Assembly (NCBI GenBank): GCA_017656255.1
Contig: JACDOE010000001.1
Location: forward strand, 1,057,205 to 1,121,204
Source: Bacillaceae bacterium
Lineage (GTDB): Bacteria; Bacillota; Bacilli; JACDOE01
DNA length: 64,000 bases
Reading direction: 5' to 3'
Part shown: positions 6,665-15,768 of the stretch, in pieces
How the letters are laid out: each line of letters begins with the position of its first letter
Position numbering within the stretch: position 1 is the first letter of the stretch
The notes under the pieces: generated by a model
The model's input: only the letters and a program-made list of their open reading frames with translations
What the model was told of the DNA's origin: nothing
The model's database searches: none
Program-made: the position numbers and the translations under genes

Positions 6665-6948
6665 GATATTTTTTTCGACAAATGTCCCTATATTCTGTTC
6701 CTGGGCCTATTTTCCCTTATATATCAACCATAAGGACCTTTTACCCAGTATCTTGATTCATTACTTATCTCTGTCCTTTTTACTTCAACACACACGCCAA
6801 AAAATACTTCCTTTGTTCCTTATCGTCACATTTTAAATTACATTAAATATTGTATCACAATCATCAAACCAGCAAAAGAATATTTTGTTAATTCAATAAT
6901 TTTTTTCATCGATTCCATTGAATCTTCCGGGTTCATCTATACTACAAT
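6665..6948. other. AT-rich gap with no gene seen
   Basis: Between the DUF5317 promoter region and the ctaB terminator I see only AT-rich sequence. There is no ribosome site with a plausible frame and no clear hairpin. It may hold regulatory sites for the DUF5317-peptide unit. Confidence 0.5.
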
Positions 6949-6981
6949 CAAAAAAAACTCTGCAAACAACTGTTTGCAGAG
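6949..6981 (-). terminator. Terminator of the cta operon
   Basis: An 11-bp stem (CTCTGCAAACA/TGTTTGCAGAG) followed by TTTTTTT on the minus strand, about 40 bases after the ctaB stop. Confidence 0.9.
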
Positions 6982-7023
6982 CTCATCATTCATTAACCGC
7001 ATGAAATCAATTATTAACTTGAT

Positions 7024-7962
7024 TTATACAGCATCAACCATCATCATCACAAACATAACGGTCAGATATAGAATCGAATATTTAAACATCTGTGTAGCCC
7101 AGGCGACATCCTGCTCCTCATCAACAAACAATCCGCGTACCGCCAGAACAATATAGATCAATCCCATAGACAACGCAACCCACAGATAAAGTTGGCCTAC
7201 CGCGTTATACCAGTAAAGAAACAGAGATACCGGCACCATACAGAGAGTGTAAGCCAGAATCTGCCTTTTGGTCGGTTTGAATCCCACGACAACCGGTAAC
7301 ATCGGGACATTAACGCCACGATATTCATCCACCCTGCGCATGGCCAGAGCCAGGAAATGCGGAGGCTGCCAGAGAAACAGAAAAGAAAACAGGATTAAGG
7401 CGATCATGTCAACGGATTCTGTCACCGCAGCATAACCCACAAGTGGTGGCATGGCTCCGGAAATACCTCCGATAACAGTGTTCAGAGTGGTGGTCCGCTT
7501 CAGCCAGGCACTGTAGATAATTACATAAACCAGAAGACCTACAAACGCCAGTAAAGCCGACAGAGGATGAACACCGAACGTTAACACCACTTCCCCGGTA
7601 ACGGCCAGGATCAACCCGTAAACGGTCGCCGTTCGGGGAGTAATACGATTGTTCGTAACCGGTCTTAACCTGGTTCTTTCCATATGCCGGTCGATATCGC
7701 GGTCAATAACATTATTCAGGGTTGTCCCACCTGAGATGACCAGTGCCGTCCCCAGGAGACTCCATATCAGTAACCAGACAGTTTCACTGGTAAACGACTG
7801 GCTGCCCATGGCGAGCATAAATCCGGCAAAGGTTCCCAGTATATTGGACATGGTTATCCCCGGTTTTGTCACCGTAATATAATCCCTGAATGTTCCATTT
7901 ACATTTGTTGATGAAGGGGCCACATCTTGATTGGCCGCTTTCAGGCTGACAGAACGTTGCAA
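7024..7962 (-). CDS. ctaB: Protoheme IX farnesyltransferase (heme O synthase)
   Basis: A 312-residue UbiA-family membrane prenyltransferase that converts heme B and farnesyl diphosphate into heme O, the first step to heme A. The first Asp-rich motif is NNVIDRDIDRHMERTRLRP (residues about 83-101); the second loop is DEYRGVNVPMLPVV. There are about nine membrane segments. It is the last gene of the cta cluster, 32 bases after ctaA, and is followed by a strong terminator. In B. subtilis ctaB starts the ctaBCDEFG set; here it is at the other end. Length and motifs are normal. Confidence 0.96.
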   Translation of the reverse strand: MQRSVSLKAANQDVAPSSTNVNGTFRDYITVTKPGITMSNILGTFAGFMLAMGSQSFTSETVWLLIWSLLGTALVISGGTTLNNVIDRDIDRHMERTRLRPVTNNRITPRTATVYGLILAVTGEVVLTFGVHPLSALLAFVGLLVYVIIYSAWLKRTTTLNTVIGGISGAMPPLVGYAAVTESVDMIALILFSFLFLWQPPHFLALAMRRVDEYRGVNVPMLPVVVGFKPTKRQILAYTLCMVPVSLFLYWYNAVGQLYLWVALSMGLIYIVLAVRGLFVDEEQDVAWATQMFKYSILYLTVMFVMMMVDAV

Positions 7963-7994
7963 AGGGATGCCCCCCTTTTTTCATTGATTCCGGA

Positions 7995-8939
7995 TCACGA
8001 ATGCTGATCCAGTCTGATATTCGGCTGAGAAAATTGGGTTTCAGGTAATACATAATACTTTCCGAAACCTGTTTTTCCTGCTAGCCAGACGCCTACTCCA
8101 AGTGTAAAACTTGCCGTCAGCATATGCAAGGAAGATAATACCGTTTCCAGCTTCAACACCACCGTGATAAAGCCGAGAAGTCCTTCCAGCATGACCAGTC
8201 CGGCAAAAAAGGCCGCCAGTTTAACACATACTTTTTCCCGCATGGCATAAAACAGGACCCACAGCGCACTGACCAGAATAATAAATGTGAAGATACCGTG
8301 TAAGTCATAAATCAATTCCGAGATAAACGGTGAATGGATAAGCCGTTCATCTTTGGTTATGCCGGCAAATACGGAACTGGCACCACTGTGTTTAAAAAAG
8401 GCGCCTAACGATATTTCAATATAAAAGAGAATGATTGCGGTCAAAATCGGATAAAAAAGTTTTTTCATTGACCTCCGTTCCGCTTCCATCTCCTGCGTTA
8501 AATAAGAAACAGGTTTTCGCGAAAGGATGATCGTCAACAGAATGATGCTTGAAAACATGGCCAGACTGACTGATACATCAATCGTTGAAAAACCCGGCGG
8601 TGTTGAGAGCATCACATTGATACCACCAACCAGGGACTGGGTAATCAGAAGAATGACGGTCAACGCGGCCATAATGCCAACCTCACGTTCGCCGGGCAAC
8701 TTCCTGCGCCACGCGACAAAAAAGTTAATCAAGATTAAAAATCCCAGACCACCGGTAACCATACGGTGTGTATACTCGATCACTGCCAGTGGATCCGTAA
8801 TATCCGGAAACAGACTGCCGTTACAGCCCGGCCAGTCCGAACCACATCCGTCTTTTGCTCCGGTTGCCGTCACAAGGTTTCCCATGAACAGGACGAAAAA
8901 GGTATAAAATGTCGTTATTAACGATAACCGATGTCTCAT
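7995..8939 (-). CDS. ctaA: Heme A synthase, with Asp at one heme-ligand position
   Basis: A 314-residue, eight-segment membrane enzyme that oxidises the heme O methyl group to give heme A. The paired cysteines of the Gram-positive class are present (C32, C39), as is EYTHR (E55, H58), and in the C-terminal half LHGIFTF (H214) and SLHMLTA (H272). By alignment in memory with B. subtilis CtaA, the second N-terminal-half His (H123 there) corresponds to D121 here (STIDVSVSLAMF). The DNA codon is GAT, so it is not a translation slip. It lies 11 bases downstream of ctaG and 32 bases before ctaB. Confidence 0.94.
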   Translation of the reverse strand: MRHRLSLITTFYTFFVLFMGNLVTATGAKDGCGSDWPGCNGSLFPDITDPLAVIEYTHRMVTGGLGFLILINFFVAWRRKLPGEREVGIMAALTVILLITQSLVGGINVMLSTPPGFSTIDVSVSLAMFSSIILLTIILSRKPVSYLTQEMEAERRSMKKLFYPILTAIILFYIEISLGAFFKHSGASSVFAGITKDERLIHSPFISELIYDLHGIFTFIILVSALWVLFYAMREKVCVKLAAFFAGLVMLEGLLGFITVVLKLETVLSSLHMLTASFTLGVGVWLAGKTGFGKYYVLPETQFSQPNIRLDQHS

Positions 8940-8950
8940 TTTTTATCTCC

Positions 8951-9877
8951 TCACACTTCATTTTGTCCGGTGGCAGGAGAAATAACCATTCTGTTATCTG
9001 ATGCAAGCTTGTTTTCTCTAGCCCTTTCACTTCTAATCCACTGGAAGAAAATGATACCCAGTACAGTTCCATTCACGATTTCCTGCATGATCTTCATGAT
9101 TACACCGCCTAGCTGCTGGTCCTGAAGGGGTGGAAACAGGGCAAACAATTGCGGTCCGCCGAATCCTGAAACATCAAGCGTTGAAGAAAAGGGCAGACAC
9201 AGCGACAGGGCTTGTGACCACACAACAGGATCAGTATAGGTGGCATACATTGGTTCTCCTGCAAATATGATCAGGGCACAGGCAGGTGTCAGCAGAACAC
9301 TGTTGGCAAAAATAAGAGCCAGTTTCTTTAATTCCGAAACCCGGTTCAACTCAGGTATTGGACAGAAAAACGGCCACCACATCATGAATGCAGAGATCAA
9401 TAAGATATCATGATAGAGATTGTAAAGTGCATAATTGGTCATGATAAAATCAAGGACGATCGGCAGGTGGTATAACGAAAACAATACGTTGAAAAAAGCA
9501 ACACTGGCAAAGGGATGTGTCAGAACCCGAACCACTTTTTTCAACGGCTCAACTTTAAGAAATGGTTTATAGAACCATTCCGGAGACCCCAGAAAGATAA
9601 ACGGGGGCATGACGAGATACAGAAGAGCCTGTTTGGTCATATGAGCACTGAACATTAAATGACCGATCAAATTCAGCGGTCCTAACGTGATATAAAACAA
9701 TAATAGCCCGAATAAAAACAGAACCTTTTTATATATTGGAACCGGTCCAGCATCCGTAAATCGATGCCGCATCGGTCCGGTTATCACGAGATAAGCGATA
9801 GCCAGGACAACGGTAATAACGATCAGAATCGGATTCCACAATTCGTTGAAACCGAATAACTGTAGACGGGCCAGCAT
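8951..9877 (-). CDS. ctaG: Cytochrome c oxidase assembly factor CtaG
   Basis: A 308-residue membrane protein with about seven segments, of the caa3-type CtaG family (not the Cox11 type). The recognisable stretch is LGPLNLIGHLMFSAHMTKQALLYLVMPPFIFLG. In B. subtilis CtaG is needed for formation of active caa3 oxidase, probably for copper insertion. It follows ctaF after a 174-base gap that carries a large hairpin, and precedes ctaA by 11 bases. Start ATG with an AAAGGAGAATG site. Confidence 0.93.
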   Translation of the reverse strand: MLARLQLFGFNELWNPILIVITVVLAIAYLVITGPMRHRFTDAGPVPIYKKVLFLFGLLLFYITLGPLNLIGHLMFSAHMTKQALLYLVMPPFIFLGSPEWFYKPFLKVEPLKKVVRVLTHPFASVAFFNVLFSLYHLPIVLDFIMTNYALYNLYHDILLISAFMMWWPFFCPIPELNRVSELKKLALIFANSVLLTPACALIIFAGEPMYATYTDPVVWSQALSLCLPFSSTLDVSGFGGPQLFALFPPLQDQQLGGVIMKIMQEIVNGTVLGIIFFQWIRSERARENKLASDNRMVISPATGQNEV

Positions 9878-9973
9878 GTGACATTCTCCTTTCCGGAGTC
9901 ATCGTCATGAAACGACTTAAACATTTTTCAGCGTAATGTTAGTAAAGTGTTTAAAATTTCCAGACAATGAGAG

Positions 9974-10020
9974 CCCTCCTGTCTTTAGATATTATATTGT
10001 CACCCTAAAGAACAGGAGGG
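9974..10020 (-). repeat. Long hairpin between ctaF and ctaG
   Basis: CCCTCCTGT with CTTTAG pairs with CTAAAG and ACAGGAGGG: 15 bp with one bulge around a 16-base loop. No T-run follows on the minus strand, so it is more likely an RNA processing or stabilising element than a terminator. It separates the oxidase structural genes from the assembly and heme genes. Confidence 0.6.
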
Positions 10021-10051
10021 ACCCACTGGAAAAGCGCTTTTATTTCATTGT

Positions 10052-10387
10052 TTACCACCAGATCATCAAAATAATACCTGCAACTGTTACAACAGCTGCG
10101 AACACGCCGGACATCATAAATGTCAACGGGAACTCATGGTCTTTCTGGTTCATATGCATCCAGATAAAAAGCTGAAACGCTGCCTGAACAACTGCCAAAA
10201 AAATGATGAACGGTATGGTAAACGCTGTGGAGACCGCTTCACTCGCTACGGCTGCAAAAGCCAGTATCGTAAATACAATGGACAGAAAGAATGCCCACAG
10301 ATGAGGTTTCGGTCCCTCATTGTGGTGAGCCGTTTCACGTCGGCTCTGAGGCGAATGTTCCATTTCCGTCTGCAGATTTGTCTCCAT
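10052..10387 (-). CDS. ctaF: Cytochrome c oxidase subunit IV (caa3 type)
   Basis: A 111-residue small subunit with three membrane segments. The conserved core is SIVFTILAFAAV, then AAFQLFIWMHMNQKDHEFPL. I start it at the ATG at 10385-10387, which has an AAAGGTGGG site overlapping the end of ctaE; longer in-frame extensions upstream run inside ctaE and lack a ribosome site. The gap to the ctaE stop is four bases, so translation is probably coupled. It is an accessory subunit that stabilises the oxidase complex. Confidence 0.93.
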   Translation of the reverse strand: METNLQTEMEHSPQSRRETAHHNEGPKPHLWAFFLSIVFTILAFAAVASEAVSTAFTIPFIIFLAVVQAAFQLFIWMHMNQKDHEFPLTFMMSGVFAAVVTVAGIILMIWW

Positions 10388-10391
10388 CGTT

Positions 10392-11012
10392 TTAACCCAC
10401 CTTTCCCATGAGATAGACAACGGTGAAAATGAATACCCAGACAAGGTCGACGAAGTGCCAGTAAAGGCTGGCAACATAATATTTGGGTGCCGTTACAACC
10501 GTCAGCCCTTTTTTTATTCCCTGCAGTTGCAGGACCAGGATCCACAGAACGCCGAACAGAACGTGGCCTCCGTGAAATCCGACCAGTGTATAGAATGCGG
10601 AACCAAATGCACTGCTGGTAAACGTGTGTCCATGATGAACATACTCTACAAACTCATAAATCTCAAGACCCAGGAACGAAAACCCAAGCAGTACCGTAAC
10701 ACCAAACCAGAACTGCAGACCCTTCATATTGTTGCGATGCATAGCCTGGATGGCCAGCACACTGGTCAGACTGCTGACAAGCAGGATAACCGTTGCGACA
10801 AACACCATCGGAAGACTGAACAGTTCTTGTGTAGTGGGGCCACCATTCGTCGAGTTACGAAGTCCCAGATAAGTTCCGAACAGTGACGCAAACAGAACTG
10901 TTTCCGCTCCCAGGAACAGCCAGAAACCCAAAAATTTATTACGGCCTTCCATCGTGGCTTTTTCCGGTTCGGGAGGGAGACTCGTTGAAGTCTGTACATG
11001 CGTATCACTCAT
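10392..11012 (-). CDS. ctaE: Cytochrome c oxidase subunit III
   Basis: A 206-residue, five-segment membrane subunit of the caa3 oxidase. It matches subunit III in its core (NKFLGFWLFLGAETVLFASLFGTYLGLR and GFHGGHVLFGVLW ... YWHFVDLVWVFIFTVVYL). It supports stability of the catalytic subunit I and contributes to proton uptake. It lies three bases after ctaD and four before ctaF, as in a tight operon. Length is typical of the short bacterial form. Confidence 0.96.
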   Translation of the reverse strand: MSDTHVQTSTSLPPEPEKATMEGRNKFLGFWLFLGAETVLFASLFGTYLGLRNSTNGGPTTQELFSLPMVFVATVILLVSSLTSVLAIQAMHRNNMKGLQFWFGVTVLLGFSFLGLEIYEFVEYVHHGHTFTSSAFGSAFYTLVGFHGGHVLFGVLWILVLQLQGIKKGLTVVTAPKYYVASLYWHFVDLVWVFIFTVVYLMGKVG

Positions 11013-11015
11013 TGA

Positions 11016-12860
11016 TTAAACCCCCTTCTCCTGCAACTCGTCCGTATGGATATGATAACCCAGATCATCCTTCAGTGAACGAGCGAGCATACTTCCCAAT
11101 CCGATACCCATACCGATGATAATCACAGGCAGGACATGGTAGATAAATCCGAAACTTGCAATAAAGAATCCGAGCGACATGATGAACGGCAGAATGGACG
11201 GAGACGGCATATGAATGTCTCCCAGCGGTTCAGCCGGAGTCATTTCCTTATTGCCCTGCATTTTTTCAATCCAGAAAGCATCGATACCCTTAACCAGAGG
11301 AGTCTGCTTGAAGTTATACTCCGGCGGCGGAGAAGGAATACTCCACTCCAGGGTACGTCCGTCCCACGGATCGGCCGGCGCTTTTTCACCTTTAACAAAA
11401 GTCATTACGATGTTAATCGCAAATACGATTGTTGCCACACCCATAATCAGCGCACCAATGGTACTGACATAGTTCCAGGTATCAAGCTGCTGTCCTTCCA
11501 GATACGTGTAGACACGACGCGGCATTCCCATAAGTCCCAGCCAGTGCTGAGGCAGGAAAGCCATGTGGAATCCGATGAACATCAGCCAGAAATGAAGCTT
11601 TCCAAGCTTTTCATTCAGCAGTGTACCGAACATCTTCGGCCACCAGTAATAAAGACCTGCGAACAATCCGAATACAACCCCACCAAGAATAACGTAGTGG
11701 AAGTGGGCAACGACGAAATAACTGTCGTGGAACTGGAAGTCAGCCGGAGGCAGTGCCAGCATAACACCGGTGACTCCACCCATCACGAAAGACGGGATGA
11801 AACCGAGCGCCCACATATTCGCAGTCGTGAACTGAATACGTCCGCCCCACATGGTAAATAACCAGTTAAATACCTTAATACCAGTCGGTACGGCAATTGC
11901 CGTGGTCGCCACAGCGAAGATCGAGTTCGCAACAGGTCCCAGTCCAACCGTAAACATATGGTGAACCCATACCATGAAGGACAGGAAAGCAATCAATGTT
12001 GTTGCAAATACCATGGAATGATATCCGAACAGACGCTTTTTGGAAAACGTCGGGATAACTTCAGAAAACACACCGAAAGCAGGCAGAATCAGAATATACA
12101 CTTCCGGGTGACCAAAAATCCAGAATAAGTGTTCCCAGATGATGACGTTACCACCCATCGTCACATCAAAGAAGTTTGCACCGAACAGACGGTCGAACAT
12201 CATCAAAAACAGTCCGACTGTCAGCGGAGGGAACGCAAACAGGATCAAGGCGGAAATGACAAATGATGTCCAGGTAAACAGAGGCATACGCATGAAAGTC
12301 ATTCCCGGCGCACGCATATTAATGATCGTTACCAGAAAGTTGATTCCACCGATCAGCGTACCTGCACCGGACAGCTGAAGACCCAGAACATAATAATCAG
12401 ATCCTGTCCCTGTGTATTCAGGAAGAGCCAGAGGTGCATAAGCCGTCCAACCGATCTCGGGTGCACCTCCACTGGTAAACCAGCTGATGTTGGTTAACGT
12501 AGCACCGAAAAAGAACAGCCAGAAACCAAGAGAGTTCAGGAACGGAAATGCGACGTCTCTCGCACCGATCTGCAACGGAATTGCCGCATTCATTAAGGCA
12601 AATACAAGCGGCATCGCTGCAAAGAAAATCATCGTTGTACCGTGCATCGTCAATAACTGGTTAAACGTAGTACCGACAAACAAATCATTTTCGGGAACCA
12701 TCAATTGAAGGCGCATAAGAATCGCTTCAATTCCACCGATCAAGAGAAACAAGGTTCCGGCAAACAGATAGAGGATAGCGATTTTCTTATGGTCCACAGT
12801 GGTCAGATAGTCCCACAGTATATTTTTCTTCTTATGCGCATGTGACACATGTGTAGACAC
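11016..12860 (-). CDS. ctaD: Cytochrome c oxidase subunit I (caa3 type)
   Basis: A 614-residue catalytic subunit of the heme-copper oxidase, reducing O2 to water and pumping protons. It has the active-site stretch IFGHPEVYILILPAFG (the His-Tyr crosslink pair), HHMFTVG with the CuB histidines, and HFHYVILGG with the heme ligands, plus about 13-14 membrane segments. The extended C-terminus with extra segments (SPSILPFIMSLGFFIASFG) is typical of the caa3 class of Bacilli. The ATG has a GGAGGGTCAACC site. Confidence 0.97.
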   Translation of the reverse strand: MSTHVSHAHKKKNILWDYLTTVDHKKIAILYLFAGTLFLLIGGIEAILMRLQLMVPENDLFVGTTFNQLLTMHGTTMIFFAAMPLVFALMNAAIPLQIGARDVAFPFLNSLGFWLFFFGATLTNISWFTSGGAPEIGWTAYAPLALPEYTGTGSDYYVLGLQLSGAGTLIGGINFLVTIINMRAPGMTFMRMPLFTWTSFVISALILFAFPPLTVGLFLMMFDRLFGANFFDVTMGGNVIIWEHLFWIFGHPEVYILILPAFGVFSEVIPTFSKKRLFGYHSMVFATTLIAFLSFMVWVHHMFTVGLGPVANSIFAVATTAIAVPTGIKVFNWLFTMWGGRIQFTTANMWALGFIPSFVMGGVTGVMLALPPADFQFHDSYFVVAHFHYVILGGVVFGLFAGLYYWWPKMFGTLLNEKLGKLHFWLMFIGFHMAFLPQHWLGLMGMPRRVYTYLEGQQLDTWNYVSTIGALIMGVATIVFAINIVMTFVKGEKAPADPWDGRTLEWSIPSPPPEYNFKQTPLVKGIDAFWIEKMQGNKEMTPAEPLGDIHMPSPSILPFIMSLGFFIASFGFIYHVLPVIIIGMGIGLGSMLARSLKDDLGYHIHTDELQEKGV

Positions 12861-12907
12861 GGTTGACCCTCCTTATCAAGAAACTCAACAAATCTGTCTC
12901 TTTTGAA

Positions 12908-13942
12908 TTATTCAATCGTTAAAGTCTGCAGATATTCAGCCACTTTTGAAATTTCTTCTTCAGTCAGCTTGTCATGGAAAGCCGGCATTCCTTTCGGACC
13001 GCTGGAACCGGGTTTCACATCGCGTGCTGCCGGATCGGTAATCCATTTTTCCAGGTTTTCCTTGTCGTTATCCATAAACCCGGCGATGGTTTTACGATCG
13101 GCGATACCATTCAGGTTCGGGCCAAGCGATTTTTGTCCGGCATCCGTCGCATGACATGCCATACAATTGTTCTCGAACAGTTGTTTTCCTTCCTGTGCAG
13201 AGACTGTAGTCGGTTCAGGGGCCGGTTCTTTCATATCGGCAACCCATTTTTCAAACTGATCCCGTTCAAGGGCCACAACTTTGAAATCCATCTTGGCATG
13301 GGATGCACCGCAAAGCTCAGCACATTTACCTTTATAAGTACCGGGCTGTTTGGCTTCCAGCCACATTTCGTTGACGAGTCCCGGGTTAGCATCCATTTTA
13401 CCTCCAAGAGCCGGTACCCAGAAAGAGTGAATAACGTCCACAGAAGTCAGTTCAATATGAACCCTTTCACCAGCCGGAATGTAGATATCCTGCGCGGTTA
13501 CGATCTCGTATTCGGGATATTCCACTTCCCACCAGTACTGATGAGCTGTTACTTTGATCTCAACAGGATCTTCTGTTGTTTCAGCAGCATCTTCTGCCAG
13601 CACAAACGTCTGATAAACCGTTGGAACTGCCAGGATAATCAGAAGAATAATCGGGATAACCGTCCAGATGATTTCCAGTTTTGTATTTCCTTCTACCTGT
13701 TTCGGGATATGATTATCTCCCGGACGTTGACGGTAACGGATCAGGACATAAGTGAAAATAACGATGACAACCGCCATAACTCCCAGCATAATGTAGAGGC
13801 TGAGCATGATCAGGTCGAGTTGCATGTCCGCCCCTGTACCCTTGGGATCAAGCGCTGATAATTCCGGGTCTCCACAACCCGTCAGAACGAGCGCCAGGGT
13901 CGATACCAGAAATAATAGGCGCCAGAGATTTCCTTTCTTCAT
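12908..13942 (-). CDS. ctaC: Cytochrome c oxidase subunit II fused to cytochrome c (lipoprotein)
   Basis: A 344-residue subunit II. Residues 1-23 are a lipoprotein signal (LTGC, C23). There are two membrane segments (about 42-68 and 88-112). The CuA site is complete: H172, C207, E209, C211, H215 and M218. Residues 245-344 form a covalently bound cytochrome c domain (CMACH at 260-264; M319 the likely axial ligand). This fusion defines a caa3 oxidase, which takes electrons through its own c-type heme. It is the first gene of the cta operon, about 250 bases after the promoter. Confidence 0.97.
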   Translation of the reverse strand: MKKGNLWRLLFLVSTLALVLTGCGDPELSALDPKGTGADMQLDLIMLSLYIMLGVMAVVIVIFTYVLIRYRQRPGDNHIPKQVEGNTKLEIIWTVIPIILLIILAVPTVYQTFVLAEDAAETTEDPVEIKVTAHQYWWEVEYPEYEIVTAQDIYIPAGERVHIELTSVDVIHSFWVPALGGKMDANPGLVNEMWLEAKQPGTYKGKCAELCGASHAKMDFKVVALERDQFEKWVADMKEPAPEPTTVSAQEGKQLFENNCMACHATDAGQKSLGPNLNGIADRKTIAGFMDNDKENLEKWITDPAARDVKPGSSGPKGMPAFHDKLTEEEISKVAEYLQTLTIE

Positions 13943-14160
13943 TGCTACTTACCCCGCTTTCTTTGAGGACTTGTTTACAGAAATTAGAAAGTGTTTAAGA
14001 CTACTTGCATTTTGTACCTGTGATAAAATAATTGCAGGAATAAATCCTAACTTTTTCGACAAAATCTATAACTGTTTAAAATACCAGAATCCTGCCCCTT
14101 CATCATCCCCCCATATTTGCTTTTTTCTCTTTTCGTTAAAAAAATTTGCTAGAACGTTCG

Positions 14161-14183
14161 AAAAAATAGGGACTTCCCCCTAT
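14161..14183 (-). terminator. Possible early attenuator in the cta leader
   Basis: ATAGGG/CCCTAT with a 6-base loop, followed on the minus strand by TTTTTT. It lies just downstream of the expected start point of the cta promoter. The stem is short, so it would be a partial stop rather than a full one. Confidence 0.45.
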
Positions 14184-14198
14184 CTTGAATACGTATTT

Positions 14199-14227
14199 AT
14201 TCTAGTTTGTAATAGGGTCTGTGTCAA
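14199..14227 (-). promoter_or_regulatory. SigA promoter of the cta operon
   Basis: TTGACA, 17-base spacer, TAGAAT on the minus strand: a near-consensus SigA promoter. The leader to ctaC is about 250 bases and contains the attenuator-like hairpin but no open frame with a ribosome site. Confidence 0.8.
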
Positions 14228-14450
14228 GGCGCACAAAACGGTAATTCCTAGAGATAGAGAGGGATGGGAAGGATTCACATCTCTCACCCGGATCATAGGG
14301 CATATCTAAATGTTTCAATGATCGTGTAATCCCCTGCTATTACTGGTATACTCAGGATTCAACCATAATTTTTACAATCTTTTAGCATTAGTTTGAAAAC
14401 TTTGTGACAATATTTTGAAACAGCTTTTCCGACTTTTTTCGACATCGCCA

Positions 14451-14488
14451 AAAAAAGGAAGGCCCATGAACCATGGGTCTTCCTTTTT
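14451..14488 (-). terminator. Bidirectional terminator after livJ
   Basis: GGAAG-G-CCCATG pairs with CATGGG-T-CTTCC, flanked by an A-run on one side and a T-run on the other, so it can stop transcription in either direction. It ends the paaK-liv operon. Confidence 0.88.
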
Positions 14489-14517
14489 ATATAGGCCTGT
14501 TAAAATAAAAGACTATG

Positions 14518-15723
14518 TTACTTCTTCAATACCCACTGACCGTCTTTGACTTCAGCAATAACCATGCTCTCAGCGGTCAATCCGAGATGGTCGTCCGGAC
14601 TCATATTAAAGATACCGGTTGCACCCACATAATCTTTAATGTCATTTTCGAGGTAGTCACGGATAGACGCACGATCGGTCGCACCGTTTTTCAGTGCTTC
14701 TACCACCATATACAATCCGTCATAAGCATAGGAAGCAAAGTTGGTCGGATCAGAGTTAAATTCAGCCTGATAAGCTTCGTTAAACTGGCTGATCACTTCA
14801 TATTGAGGATCATTAGACGGGATCTGTTCAGGGAACAGCAGTTTACCCGTCGGGATGACGATACCTTCTGCATCTTCTCCCGCCAGTTGCAAGAAGCCTT
14901 CATTCGCAATACCGTGGCTTCCGATCAACGGAATATCAAAGCCCAGGCTCTTCATATTTTTCGCTACAGTTGCAGATTCATTGGTAATTCCCCAGACGAT
15001 AATCGCTTCCGGGTTCTTGGACTTGAGGTTTGTCAACTGGGCACTCATATCCGGGTCCTTGGCCTGATACGATTCGATACCCACAATTTCAACTCCGGCC
15101 TGTTCAGCCAACTCTTCCAGTTTCTCACGGCCACCTTCGCCATAAGCGTTGGAGTCATGAATAATTCCGATTTTCTTGATCCCTTCACTATTTAAATACT
15201 GATAGATACGGCCGACAGCCTGTTCATCGGAGTGCGGAGTTTTAAATACCCATTTGGTTGCCGGATCTTCCGGATCAACAATCTGAGCAGCAGCCGCAAA
15301 AGATACCATCGGTACCTCATTATCCAGGGCAATTCCTTTTAACGCCAGGCTAATTCCGGATACAGTCGGTCCAATAACAGCCAGGACGTTTTCATCATTG
15401 ATCATACGAAGTACTTCTTGAGTCGCTTTGTCCTGATTGGTCTCGTCATCCACCAGAATCAACTCAAGCGGAACGCCGTTAATGCCTCCGGCGTCATTGA
15501 TCTGCTTTTCCAGGAGCTGCAAGGTATTGTATTCAGGTTCACCCAGTGCATTGGCAGGACCTGTTTTGGAAACAATCGCCCCGATTTTGTAACTCTCGGG
15601 TGCTTCCGCATTTCCTTCATCATTGTTCTGGGCATTTTCTTCAGTTTGTCCACCACAGCCTGCCAGCAACAGAAGGCTGAGAGACAACACAAGCGCCATA
15701 ATGGAATAAAACTTCTTTTTCAT
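14518..15723 (-). CDS. livJ: Branched-chain-amino-acid-type ABC transporter, substrate-binding lipoprotein
   Basis: A 401-residue LivJ-type periplasmic-binding-fold protein, tethered to the membrane through a lipobox (LLLAGCGG, Cys about 23). The body begins YKIGAIVSKTGPANALGEPEYNTLQLLEKQINDAGGING, the classic start of this family. It delivers ligand to the LivHM permease. Given the upstream paa-like genes, the true ligand may be an aromatic or fatty acid rather than Leu/Ile/Val; sequence alone does not decide. It is the last gene of the operon. Confidence 0.9.
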   Translation of the reverse strand: MKKKFYSIMALVLSLSLLLLAGCGGQTEENAQNNDEGNAEAPESYKIGAIVSKTGPANALGEPEYNTLQLLEKQINDAGGINGVPLELILVDDETNQDKATQEVLRMINDENVLAVIGPTVSGISLALKGIALDNEVPMVSFAAAAQIVDPEDPATKWVFKTPHSDEQAVGRIYQYLNSEGIKKIGIIHDSNAYGEGGREKLEELAEQAGVEIVGIESYQAKDPDMSAQLTNLKSKNPEAIIVWGITNESATVAKNMKSLGFDIPLIGSHGIANEGFLQLAGEDAEGIVIPTGKLLFPEQIPSNDPQYEVISQFNEAYQAEFNSDPTNFASYAYDGLYMVVEALKNGATDRASIRDYLENDIKDYVGATGIFNMSPDDHLGLTAESMVIAEVKDGQWVLKK

Positions 15724-15768
15724 GTAAAAACCCCCTCATGTGATGTTTAATATTTATTGGGAAAACTT

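Larger units (their letters stand above)
13943..14450. other. Leader and upstream region of the cta operon
   Basis: This 500-base stretch holds the cta promoter and attenuator-like hairpin listed separately. Elsewhere it is AT-rich with no gene that I can support. The 8-bp palindrome GAACGTTC (14152-14159) lies immediately after the attenuator T-run. Confidence 0.5.

Noticed and set aside
11136-11861. Plus-strand open frame (241 codons) opposite ctaD
   Set aside because: Antisense to the highly conserved oxidase subunit I, with no ribosome site and no recognisable protein.
12974-13858. Long plus-strand open frame (294 codons) opposite ctaC
   Set aside because: It is antisense to a gene with complete CuA and heme c motifs, has no ribosome site and its translation is low-complexity His/Arg/Phe-rich, as usual for shadow frames.
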